The translations under genes were made by a program, and so were the position numbers. Below the pieces are notes generated by a model. The model did not search any database and was not told where the DNA came from. It was given only the letters and a program-made list of their open reading frames with translations. From the NCBI RefSeq assembly GCF_000952155.1, contig NZ_JYON01000003.1:1-64000 (forward strand): 64,000 bases of DNA, given 5' to 3'. Source of the DNA: Aliterella atlantica CENA595 (GTDB taxonomy: Bacteria > Cyanobacteriota > Cyanobacteriia > Cyanobacteriales > Chroococcidiopsidaceae). This document shows, one piece after another, positions 27,500-34,781 of this stretch (positions are counted from its first letter, which is position 1; each line of letters begins with the position of its first letter).

Positions 27500-27912
27500 T
27501 GATTTGGGTTGAAATTTATTAGTAAACTGCTTGCAAGCATGGATAATTTAGTATTTCCTAGTCAAAGAGGGCATTTGGGCAATTTTTCCTGAAGCAAGTA
27601 AAGATTGAGCCGAGCGCTTTTTAAAACTTTACGTGCAATCTTGACTTAGTTTAATATCGTTCCTCTGTGACAAGTAAAATTTATCTTTGATTACAGCTTT
27701 GAGAGATTAATGCTTTTATCTCCTATTTTTTAAAAAATGCCAATAAACTTTTAGGCTACATCGGCTGAAATTGTTAACTGGTAAATTTGCAATCAGTCTA
27801 GCTTTCCCAAACGATACAGACAAAACTCAGCGATCGCAACTCCTAAACTAAGTAATCATAAAAAAAGAGGCATTTTGCCTCTTTTGGAAACATCTAAGTG
27901 ACACGCAGTCTT
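27500..27912. other. Intergenic region between GT4 and DUF1517 genes
   Basis: These 413 bases are AT-rich. They hold the terminator of the DUF1517 gene (27861-27885) and presumably the promoter of the glycosyltransferase gene. I see no gene, tRNA or further repeat. Confidence 0.5.
27861..27885 (-). terminator. Rho-independent terminator after the DUF1517 gene
   Basis: On the minus strand AAAAGAGGCA-AAA-TGCCTCTTTT forms a ten-pair stem whose 3' arm runs into a T stretch. It lies 28 bases after the DUF1517 stop. The symmetric A/T flanks mean it could also work in the other direction. Confidence 0.8.
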
Positions 27913-28920
27913 TTATACAAGTTTTAGGTCAGAATACTCTGCAATCAAGTCATCTGCCGTAAGAGTATCGCCTTCTGCTTGTGGTGTCCACAATACTTCA
28001 ATTGCTAGCAATCTATCGCTCGATATGCCACCTAAAGCCCGCAATGCTTGATGCAAGTCATCAGCGCTATTGATAGGTGGTAGATCCAAATTACCCAAAG
28101 TAGCAGCTAAGAGAGTAACAATAATGTATTCTCCAGGTCCTTCAGTAATTAGGCGAGTCGGATTATCTAACGCGCCACCTTCACTAGATGCAGGTAAAGC
28201 AGCTTGAGGATTTGCAGATTTTAGCTGATTGTTGACGTTAGAAAGAGTTTCACCGCTAAACTTGCTCCGTTCAGCTAAAGATAAACGATTGAACTGAGAT
28301 TCAGCAGCACCTAATAAGCTTTTTTGGGTATTGCCTCCAGCATAAACCCAATGTTCGGGGTGGCGTAGCAGCGCTAAAGAGGTTTCTTGGAGAATTTCTG
28401 CTCTACCTTCTGGAGAATTGGTATCAGCAGTTTCAGCAATGTGGTTAAGTTCCGCTTGCAGTTCGCGAGCATTTGCTAGCATCCCCACTTGTAAGCGAGT
28501 AATAGATACATTGGGATTGCTGCTATAACCTGCGTCGTCTACATCAGAGCTACTAGCACGACGGAAACTTTGCAGGAGGAAATTACCAACTGCTAAGAAA
28601 ATCAAGATCGTAAATAAACCGCCAAATCCGCCGCCAATCCCAAAGAAGGGGAACACAAAGGGAAACCCAAACCCACCACCAGGGTAGCCATAGCCATATC
28701 CACCAGGATAGCCATATCCACCACCAGGAGGTGCATAAGTCCGGCTAGGAGGTGCATAAGTCCGGCTAGGCGCTCTAAACGAACCACCACCAATGCGTCC
28801 TCCACCAGCACGAGCCGCTAATGCTCCATCAGCGTGACCTAGTGCTAAAGTAGCGACAAGACCGAGGACAAATAATGGTTTTAACAGGGGTTTTATTGCC
28901 GAAAGCAGTTTGTTACGCAT
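27913..28920 (-). CDS. DUF1517 membrane protein
   Basis: The 335-residue protein has an N-terminal hydrophobic segment (about 13-33, signal or anchor), a Gly/Pro/Tyr-rich low-complexity part (about 36-95), one transmembrane helix (FGGLFTILIFLAVGNFLL, about 98-117) and a conserved C-terminal domain of DUF1517 (VSITRLQVGMLANARELQAEL through GEYIIVTLLAATLGN to ALRALGGISSDRLLAIEVLWTPQ). The family occurs in cyanobacteria and chloroplasts; its role is not established. The low-complexity part includes a direct repeat of APPSRTY coded by a 21-base tandem repeat near 28728-28770. A perfect palindrome lies in the upstream region. Confidence 0.85.
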   Translation of the reverse strand: MRNKLLSAIKPLLKPLFVLGLVATLALGHADGALAARAGGGRIGGGSFRAPSRTYAPPSRTYAPPGGGYGYPGGYGYGYPGGGFGFPFVFPFFGIGGGFGGLFTILIFLAVGNFLLQSFRRASSSDVDDAGYSSNPNVSITRLQVGMLANARELQAELNHIAETADTNSPEGRAEILQETSLALLRHPEHWVYAGGNTQKSLLGAAESQFNRLSLAERSKFSGETLSNVNNQLKSANPQAALPASSEGGALDNPTRLITEGPGEYIIVTLLAATLGNLDLPPINSADDLHQALRALGGISSDRLLAIEVLWTPQAEGDTLTADDLIAEYSDLKLV

Positions 28921-28959
28921 AACAGAGTTCCTAAAAAACAGTTTGTCGGCTCTAGTCGA

Positions 28960-28973
28960 TTCCGATATCGGAA
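28960..28973. promoter_or_regulatory. Perfect 14-base palindrome upstream of the DUF1517 gene
   Basis: TTCCGATATCGGAA lies 40 bases upstream of the DUF1517 start codon, and a second inverted repeat (TACTTGT-N4-ACAAGTA, 28986-29003) lies just beyond. The place and symmetry suit a dimeric repressor site, but no regulator is identified. Confidence 0.35.
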
Positions 28974-29171
28974 AGACATTTTACTTACTTGTGTCTACAA
29001 GTAGAATCAAGCCTAATTGCGATCGCTTCTTTGTAGAGCTACTGCAACTACATTTACCTTTTCTTCATAGGCTACTCTTATAATCTATCGCTTCTCATCC
29101 CTCCCAAGCAGCAAGCTAAAAGAGGGATTGCTGGGCGAGATAACCGAACATGGGAAAAGAGAGCAAGGGGG

Positions 29172-29393
29172 TTAGGGGGATCGACCGCCGCCGACGATGG
29201 TTACTACTTCTAAGCGATCGCCTGCTTGTAATATTGTTTCTGTCCAATACTGACGGTGTAAGATTTCGCCGTTGTATTCTACTGCTACTAAACGCGGATT
29301 AAAGCCTAGTTGTGCTAGTACGTCTGGGAGGTTAGTTTGTGGAGGACAAGTCGCAACTTCGCCGTTTACTTGCAGAGCGATCGCATCAGCCAT
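29172..29393 (-). CDS. thiS: Sulfur carrier protein ThiS
   Basis: A 73-residue ubiquitin-like protein that carries sulfur for the thiazole part of thiamine. It starts IALQVNGEVATCPP, has the core LPDVLAQLGFNPRLVAVEYNGEILHR and ends VVTIVGGGRSP. ThiS normally ends in a free Gly-Gly that is adenylated and thiocarboxylated; here three residues (Arg-Ser-Pro) follow the glycines, so either the tail is trimmed or the protein differs. It overlaps the thiE stop by eight bases and is translationally coupled to it. No thiG, thiF or thiC gene lies in the window. Confidence 0.9.
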   Translation of the reverse strand: MADAIALQVNGEVATCPPQTNLPDVLAQLGFNPRLVAVEYNGEILHRQYWTETILQAGDRLEVVTIVGGGRSP

Positions 29394-30483
29394 GATTGTT
29401 GTTGTAATCTCCTTGCAATGCTTTGACGCTTTGACGGCGATTCAGTTGGGCGAGAAAATATTGGACGATTAAGGTAGGATGCTGTGCTTGCATCAAACTC
29501 CGTACTACTGCTACGCGCTCTGCGCCTGCACCAATTACATCGTTAACATTATTGACACTAATTCCCCCAATTGCAAACCAGGGAACTGTGGCATATTGAG
29601 CCGCATAACGCACGTAATCTAATCCTGCTGCTGCTTTACCTGCTTTAGTTGGTGTCTCGTAAACAGGACCAACGCCAATATAATCTGCTCCTTGTTCGAG
29701 GGCTTGCTGCATTTCTTCAGGGTTGGTGGTAGATGAGCCTACAATCCGCTGTCCTCCTAGTAGTTCTTTAGCTACACTTACAGGCATATCTTGCTGCCCT
29801 AAATGTACGCCATCGGCATTTGAGGCGATCGCGATATCAATGCGATCGTTCACTATAAATAGCGCCTCGTATTGATGGCACAATTGACACAATTTGGCTG
29901 CTGTCGCTAAACGCAGGCGATCGTCTGTATTTTTGTCTCGGTACTGAACGAGCGTCAATCCTCCTTGTAACGCCGCCTCAACTACGTTAAACAGCTGATT
30001 GGAGGGAGAAGTAACTAAATATAATTGCGCCGCTGCTAAGATTTGTTGCCGTTGGTTGCCCAAAAGCTGACTTTCTAAGGTATAAACTCGATAGCGCATT
30101 TGCTTGAATGCGCTGCCCATTGTCGGATGGTATAACTTGCCGTATTCTTCTATCACCCGCAACGCTTCTTGAACGCGCGAGAAATTTGCTTGTAATAACT
30201 GCTCAATACTGGCGCGTTGTTCTTCTTGAGGATGAGTCAGTTCTGTTCCAGGATCGCCTGGTGTATCTCTTGCCGAGCGTAATTCTAGGCTATGCCAACT
30301 AGCTAGCTCTTGACGTAATTGCTTGCACTCATCAGTGAACGGGGCGCTATTGAGTCCAAAGCGACACCATTCTTCTACTATTCGCAGCCCTTCGCGGGCG
30401 CGATCTAAATTGGCATCCAAGATGCGACAAACAGTTGCCTGCACTTGTACTCCTTGGTTATACAATCTGACCACCGGAACCAA
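29386..30483 (-). CDS. thiE: Thiamine-phosphate synthase with N-terminal extension
   Basis: ThiE joins the pyrimidine and thiazole phosphates to thiamine phosphate. The C-terminal TIM barrel (about 150-345) shows LYLVTSPS, LTLVQYRDKNTDDRLR, LFIVNDRIDIA, DGVHLGQQDMP, VGSSTTNPEEM, YIGVGPVYETPTKAG and WFAIGGI. About 145 extra N-terminal residues, with two related helical units (ANLDRAREGLRIVEEWCR and ANFSRVQEALRVIEEYGK), form the extension seen in cyanobacterial ThiE proteins. The frame starts with TTG at 30483 and there is no ATG near the conserved start, so the exact start is uncertain. I looked for a TPP riboswitch in the 256 bases upstream and did not find one. Confidence 0.9.
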   Translation of the reverse strand: MVPVVRLYNQGVQVQATVCRILDANLDRAREGLRIVEEWCRFGLNSAPFTDECKQLRQELASWHSLELRSARDTPGDPGTELTHPQEEQRASIEQLLQANFSRVQEALRVIEEYGKLYHPTMGSAFKQMRYRVYTLESQLLGNQRQQILAAAQLYLVTSPSNQLFNVVEAALQGGLTLVQYRDKNTDDRLRLATAAKLCQLCHQYEALFIVNDRIDIAIASNADGVHLGQQDMPVSVAKELLGGQRIVGSSTTNPEEMQQALEQGADYIGVGPVYETPTKAGKAAAGLDYVRYAAQYATVPWFAIGGISVNNVNDVIGAGAERVAVVRSLMQAQHPTLIVQYFLAQLNRRQSVKALQGDYNNNHG

Positions 30484-30739
30484 CGCATTGATTTTTTAAT
30501 CGTATCAGTCAGCGTTCATATTTTCCCAATGTAACTATTACTTGACAAAAAGAAAGTAATAGCTGCTTCAAATTATCAGCTAGCCAGCAGTAAAGACAAG
30601 GCAAAATCTGTCTATATATAAGTTTTAATAATTGCTGGCTTCAGCCATTGATTTTAGGCAACATCGGCTGTATAACCGAAGCAAAATAGGTTGATTAGTA
30701 CGTGAATTTGTAAAACTAGAGTGTGGTGGGAGGCTTGCT

Positions 30740-32578
30740 GTGAGGGAGACAAGGAGACAAGGAAACGAGTGGACAAGGGGGATATGGGGGATCGCGATCG
30801 CTTTGTTGTGTTTTAGCGATCCGGGGATGGCACAATCATCGTTAGGCGGTACAGTAGTTCCCGTCAGCACAACTACTTCGTCAGCTAGCAATCGGCTATT
30901 TGTTAATTCTGGTGGCAATAGTGCCAACGCTGATGGCAGTCAAAACGCACCTTTTAAGACTATTACTCAAGCTCTCCAGGTAGCACCGCCAAATAGTGTA
31001 ATTATGCTTGCTAGCGGCACTTATAGCGCTGAATCTGGCGAGAAATTTCCCTTATTACTCAAGCCTGGTATATCTATTCAAGGCAATCCCCAATCAAAGG
31101 GACAGGGCATTATCATCCAAGGGGGCGGTACTTATATGAGCCGTACCTTTGCCAGGCAGAATATTACAATTTTAGGCGCTAATAATGCGGCGATTTCTGG
31201 GGTCACAATTACCAATAATAATCTTCGCGGTTACGGTTTATGGATTGAATCTACTAGCCCTGTTGTTACTAACAATACTTTTACAGGCAACAACCACGAC
31301 GGGATCTCGATTACAGGCAGTAGTTCGCCTCAAGTTAGCAACAACTACTTTTATCAAAATGGCGCTAACGGGATGACGATTTACGGCACATCTCAACCCA
31401 AAATCCAGGAAAATGTATTTGAAAAAACTGGTTTTGGAATTAATATTGCTCAAAAATCAGCCCCAATCATTATAAATAACCGCATAGTACAAAATAGGTC
31501 AGGAATAGTAACTCAAGCTAGCGCCCGTCCCATATTACGCGGAAACGTAATTGAAGGAAATACTGAAGATGGGATAGTTGCGATCGCCCAAAGTCAGCCA
31601 GATTTAGGCACTCAAGCCGAACCAGGCAAAAATGTATTTCGCCAAAACGGGCGCTATGACATTAACGGTAGTGCCTCAAAACAAGTATTAGTAGCATTTG
31701 GCAACCAGCTAGCTAGCGATCGCATTAGTGGCAACCTAGACTTAAGCGGTACAGTTAGTCCACGCACCCAAATTGCCCAAAATATACCTGTAGCGCCACA
31801 GACACCGAGGATTGTACCTACAATCAATCGCTCGGCTGCTATGCCCAAATCGCCAAGGATTGTACCTACAATCAATCGCTCGGCTGCTATGCCCAAACCA
31901 CCTGTAGTTAGCAACCCAATTGTCACGCCTAAACCACCAAGCAGCAATTCTCAACCTATAGTTGTGGTAAGAAATCGCCGCAATCCTATCGCGCCCACTG
32001 CAACTACTAACAACACAAGCGAGAGCGCAATTAATATTCCTGTTCCCCTTCCAGACTCAAATAGCGAACTACCAAGTGCAGAACCAGTTGAGATTGCAAC
32101 TGTTCCCCAAGGTAGCAATTTAGGTAGCGTTGCTATTAACGATCTGCCCCCACAGCCAACAGTATCAGATCCACTTTCACCCCCGCCCATAGATAGAAAT
32201 CTACCAGTGCTGGAGTCGGCACAAATTAGCGAAGCTGAACTTTTACCTGTTCCTGGAGGCAATATTCCAGTAGGAAACAGCCGCAAGTTACCCAAACCTA
32301 CAGTAAATCGCAGTGCGCCAACTTCAACAGCCGGAGGTCCTCCTACACCCCCTACACAGGCGACTATTCTTGGTTTTCGCTATCGAGTAGTAGTAGAAGC
32401 AGATAGTAAAAGCAGGCAAGATTTCGTGAGATCGGTTGTTCCTGGCGCTTTCCGCACTTTTGCTAATGGCAAAGTGTTGATGCAAGTAGGAGCATATAAA
32501 GATCGCGCTGAAGCTGATGCCATGATGCAACTTGTTGGTAGTAAGGGCTTGAGAGGTGTTCTTGAGGAGTTAAATTAA
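30740..32578 (+). CDS. Secreted right-handed beta-helix (DUF1565) protein with proline-rich linker
   Basis: The 612-residue protein starts at GTG 30740, behind a good GGGAGG ribosome site. It has a signal peptide (about 14-32, IWGIAIALLCFSDPGMA), a beta-helix domain (about 50-335) of the DUF1565/pectate-lyase type with Asn-rich turns (NNTFTGNNHDGISITGSSSP, NGMTIYG), and a long Pro/Ser/Thr-rich linker. A C-terminal domain (FRYRVVVEADSKSRQDFVRS...VGAYKDRAEADAMM) resembles SPOR domains, which bind denuded peptidoglycan. It is presumably anchored at the wall and exposed. The linker contains a 16-residue tandem duplication. The first helix strand SGTYSAESGEKFPLLLKPGI is typical of DUF1565. Confidence 0.8.
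   Translation: MRETRRQGNEWTRGIWGIAIALLCFSDPGMAQSSLGGTVVPVSTTTSSASNRLFVNSGGNSANADGSQNAPFKTITQALQVAPPNSVIMLASGTYSAESGEKFPLLLKPGISIQGNPQSKGQGIIIQGGGTYMSRTFARQNITILGANNAAISGVTITNNNLRGYGLWIESTSPVVTNNTFTGNNHDGISITGSSSPQVSNNYFYQNGANGMTIYGTSQPKIQENVFEKTGFGINIAQKSAPIIINNRIVQNRSGIVTQASARPILRGNVIEGNTEDGIVAIAQSQPDLGTQAEPGKNVFRQNGRYDINGSASKQVLVAFGNQLASDRISGNLDLSGTVSPRTQIAQNIPVAPQTPRIVPTINRSAAMPKSPRIVPTINRSAAMPKPPVVSNPIVTPKPPSSNSQPIVVVRNRRNPIAPTATTNNTSESAINIPVPLPDSNSELPSAEPVEIATVPQGSNLGSVAINDLPPQPTVSDPLSPPPIDRNLPVLESAQISEAELLPVPGGNIPVGNSRKLPKPTVNRSAPTSTAGGPPTPPTQATILGFRYRVVVEADSKSRQDFVRSVVPGAFRTFANGKVLMQVGAYKDRAEADAMMQLVGSKGLRGVLEELN
31808..31903. repeat. 48-base tandem repeat (two units) inside the beta-helix gene
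   Basis: Two adjacent, nearly identical 48-base units (31808-31855, 31856-31903) encode the 16-residue repeat RIVPTINRSAAMPK(S/P)P in the proline-rich linker. The near-identity at DNA level indicates a recent duplication that keeps the frame. Confidence 0.85.
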
Positions 32579-32587
32579 CTCGCAGGT

Positions 32588-33043
32588 ATGGAATTAGTGA
32601 TATTCACTGGCTTACAAGCCTCTGGAAAGACTACTTTCTACCGCGATCGCTTTGCTGCCACTCACGAACACATTAGTAAAGACTTATTTCCCAACAACAA
32701 AAATAAAAATAGAAGGCAGGAACAGTTAATCAAAGCCGCATTAGATGCAGGAAAATCGATAGTAGTTGATAATACTAACCCTACACCTGTAGAGCGTACG
32801 CCATTAATTGAACTTGGCAGCAGTTACGGCTGTGAAATTATTGGCTACTATTTTGCATCGCAATTAAGCTGTTGTTTGCAGCGAAATTCTGCGCGTACTG
32901 GTAAAGCCAGAGTACCGGATGTAGCTTTGTATGCCACTGCGAAAAAACTGGTAGTTCCCTCATATAGTGAAGGATTCGATCGGTTGTTTTGCGTCAAATT
33001 CAATCAAAACTCTCAGCAAGTTGAAGAGGTAGAACGTGGATAG
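32588..33043 (+). CDS. P-loop polynucleotide kinase-like protein
   Basis: A 151-residue AAA_33-type kinase. Walker A is GLQASGKTTFY at residues 8-18; a lid/Arg region follows, and VVDNTNPTPVERTPLIEL (about 61-78) is the signature of the kinase domain of polynucleotide 5'-kinases (T4 Pnkp-like). The C-terminal half (CCLQRNSARTGKARVPDVALYATAKKL) contains arginines that could act as lid residues and ends VPSYSEGFDRLF. This should phosphorylate a 5'-OH end or a small molecule. The stop overlaps the start of the Thg1-like gene by eight bases, indicating coupled translation and a joint role. Confidence 0.8.
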   Translation: MELVIFTGLQASGKTTFYRDRFAATHEHISKDLFPNNKNKNRRQEQLIKAALDAGKSIVVDNTNPTPVERTPLIELGSSYGCEIIGYYFASQLSCCLQRNSARTGKARVPDVALYATAKKLVVPSYSEGFDRLFCVKFNQNSQQVEEVERG

Positions 33044-33797
33044 CGATAGTTTTGATAAGAAAATGCGATCGCTAGAATATTTTCACAATCTGCGGCTGTT
33101 ACCTGGCGCTTGGGTAGTTATTCGCGTCGATGGCAGAAGTTTTTCTAAGTTTACCGAACCGCGCTTTGATAAACCGTTCGATCTTAAATTTCATCAAATG
33201 ATGGCTTTAACGGCTGAGGCGTTGCTGCAAGAACTTCAAGGCATTTATGCTTATACAGAGAGTGACGAAATTTCTTTGCTATGTGCGCCAAATTGGGATT
33301 TTTGCGATCGCTCTTTAGAAAAAATAGTCTCAATTTCTGCTGGTATCGCTAGCGCTACATTTACTCAAGCTTGTCAGCATATAGTGCATTTTGACAGCCG
33401 CGTTTGGTTAGGTGCAAACAAATCTCAAGTAATAGATTACTTCCGTTGGCGACAAGCAGATGCTACGCGCTGCGCCTTAAATGGTTGGTGTTACTGGACT
33501 TTACGCAAAGCAGGTAAAAGTATCGGACAAGCAACAGCTATGCTAGAAGGCAAGTCAGTAGCTTTTAAGAACGAGTTATTATTTCAACACGGCATCAATT
33601 TCAACGAATTACCAAGCTGGCAGCGACGTGGAATCGGCTTATATTTTGAGGAGTATGAAAAAGAAGGCTACAACCCTATTTTGCATCAAGCTATTGTAGT
33701 TAAACGCCGCCGGATTAAATGCGATCGCGATTTGCCGATGAAAGAAGCTTACGGAGAATTCATTAGTCAGATTTTAGATTCTGAGTCTAGCTCGTAG
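33036..33797 (+). CDS. Thg1-like protein (tRNA-His guanylyltransferase family, 3'-5' polymerase)
   Basis: The 253-residue protein belongs to the Thg1 family, which adds nucleotides in the 3'-5' direction at the 5' end of RNA. Metal-site motifs are present: VIRVDGRSFSKFT (Asp32) and YTESDEISLL (Asp77). The HINNLYN motif of eukaryotic Thg1 is replaced by ATRCALNGWCYWTL, as in bacterial Thg1-like proteins (TLPs), which repair 5'-truncated tRNAs rather than mark tRNA-His. In bacteria G-1 is normally encoded in the tRNA-His gene, so repair is more likely here. It is coupled to the kinase gene by an eight-base overlap. Its TAG stop lies within a palindromic repeat. Confidence 0.9.
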   Translation: MDSDSFDKKMRSLEYFHNLRLLPGAWVVIRVDGRSFSKFTEPRFDKPFDLKFHQMMALTAEALLQELQGIYAYTESDEISLLCAPNWDFCDRSLEKIVSISAGIASATFTQACQHIVHFDSRVWLGANKSQVIDYFRWRQADATRCALNGWCYWTLRKAGKSIGQATAMLEGKSVAFKNELLFQHGINFNELPSWQRRGIGLYFEEYEKEGYNPILHQAIVVKRRRIKCDRDLPMKEAYGEFISQILDSESSS

Positions 33798-33823
33798 GGT
33801 GCGTTCTGCAGAACGCACCCTAC
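33794..33823. repeat. 30-base perfect palindrome (GTAGGGTGCG family), copy 1
   Basis: A fully self-complementary 30-base sequence begins GTAGGGTGCGTTC and is centred on CTGCAG. It starts within the last sense codon of the Thg1-like gene and supplies its TAG stop. A second, imperfect copy lies at 33909-33937. Confidence 0.9.
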
Positions 33824-33908
33824 AGTGCGATCGCGCTCTAGCTATATTTTGGGGTTAATAACTGAGGCACAGAATGCACCGCTTTTATAGAGATGCTTTA
33901 GCTAGATG

Positions 33909-33937
33909 GTAGGGTGCGTCTTCAAAACGTACCCTAC
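33909..33937. repeat. GTAGGGTGCG palindrome, copy 2
   Basis: The arms GTAGGGTGCGT and ACGTACCCTAC surround CTTCAAA. It is the same family as the copy at 33794-33823, 86 bases away, between the convergent Thg1-like and Rieske genes, and could act as a bidirectional hairpin. Confidence 0.8.
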
Positions 33938-33949
33938 AAACATACCTAG

Positions 33950-34375
33950 TTAGCCGTTGACTAAAACTGAATCGCCTTCAATTTTGGCTTGATAAGTTTT
34001 TAAGGGTTTAGCTGCTGGACCGTTGAGTACCTTACCATCTGCGCCAAATCGCGAACCGTGACAGGGACAGACGAATTGTTGCGATTTAGCTGCCCAGTTT
34101 ACAGCACAACCTGCATGAGTACAGGTAGGATTTACCGCACTTAGCTTGCTGCCTGAAGTTGTCCGAACTACTAATACAGCACCTACAGGCGAATTTTTAT
34201 TTAGCAATTGCTTATTTTTGTCCAACTGCGCCACAGTCCCTACAGCTTGGAACCCGCCTTTGTTAGTATTCGACTCTGCTTGCGTTGTATCGGACGAACA
34301 AGCCGCGATCGCAACAGGTAAAGAACTCGCCAACCAACCTACACCTACCCAGTTTATAAAAGCCCGACGGTTCAT
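33950..34375 (-). CDS. Rieske [2Fe-2S] protein, exported
   Basis: A 141-residue protein with an N-terminal export signal (NRRAF at 2-6, hydrophobic 9-25, lipobox-like IAAC at Cys26) and a Rieske domain. Cluster motifs are CTHAGC (Cys85, His87, Cys90) and CPCHGS (Cys103, Cys105, His106); Cys90 and Cys105 should form the usual disulfide. It is too small for the cytochrome b6f Rieske subunit and lacks that protein's glycine-rich hinge. It is more like the stand-alone high-potential Rieske lipoproteins. Electron partners are unknown. It is divergent from nirA. Confidence 0.88.
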   Translation of the reverse strand: MNRRAFINWVGVGWLASSLPVAIAACSSDTTQAESNTNKGGFQAVGTVAQLDKNKQLLNKNSPVGAVLVVRTTSGSKLSAVNPTCTHAGCAVNWAAKSQQFVCPCHGSRFGADGKVLNGPAAKPLKTYQAKIEGDSVLVNG

Positions 34376-34670
34376 AGATTGCTTTACTTAACTTGCTTAC
34401 TAACTTAATACTAATGCTGCTATTTCTGGCTACTTCAGCTTTTCATCTGTCTTTTGAGCGATCTTCATGAAAAATTCACATAACTTCTATGCATTTTCTT
34501 CATGTAGCGCAACAATTTGTTACTTAAGATACGAATTTACTTGCTAGTTAATCATAACTTGAATACTAACAAAGCATCCAAACTAGGCACGAGCGGTTGA
34601 CCAAACTGGTATAACATCCTCCCCACAAGTATCTCCGTTAGCCAACATCAAATCTAAGTTAAGTGTTGGT

Positions 34671-34712
34671 GTAGTCAAAGATACGAATTTAGTTATCAAA
34701 GTTGAATAACGT
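34671..34712 (+). promoter_or_regulatory. NtcA-activated promoter of the nitrate operon
   Basis: GTA-GTCAAAGA-TAC (34671-34684) matches the NtcA box GTA-N8-TAC exactly. After 22 bases comes TAACGT (34707-34712), which fits the TA-N3-T -10 element. This is the class II NtcA promoter layout known for nitrogen genes, and would switch on nirA and the genes behind it when ammonium is lacking. It lies 70 bases upstream of the nirA start. The rest of the 34376-34781 gap holds no gene that I can see. Confidence 0.8.
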
Positions 34713-34781
34713 AGCAAAACACAGCAACTTTATTTACTTCACTAATCTTTACCGAATTTATTCCTATACCCAGTCAAGTCC

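Noticed and set aside
30484..30739. Possible TPP riboswitch upstream of thiE
   Set aside because: I looked for the conserved CTGAGA and GGGTGC-type segments on the minus strand and did not find them.
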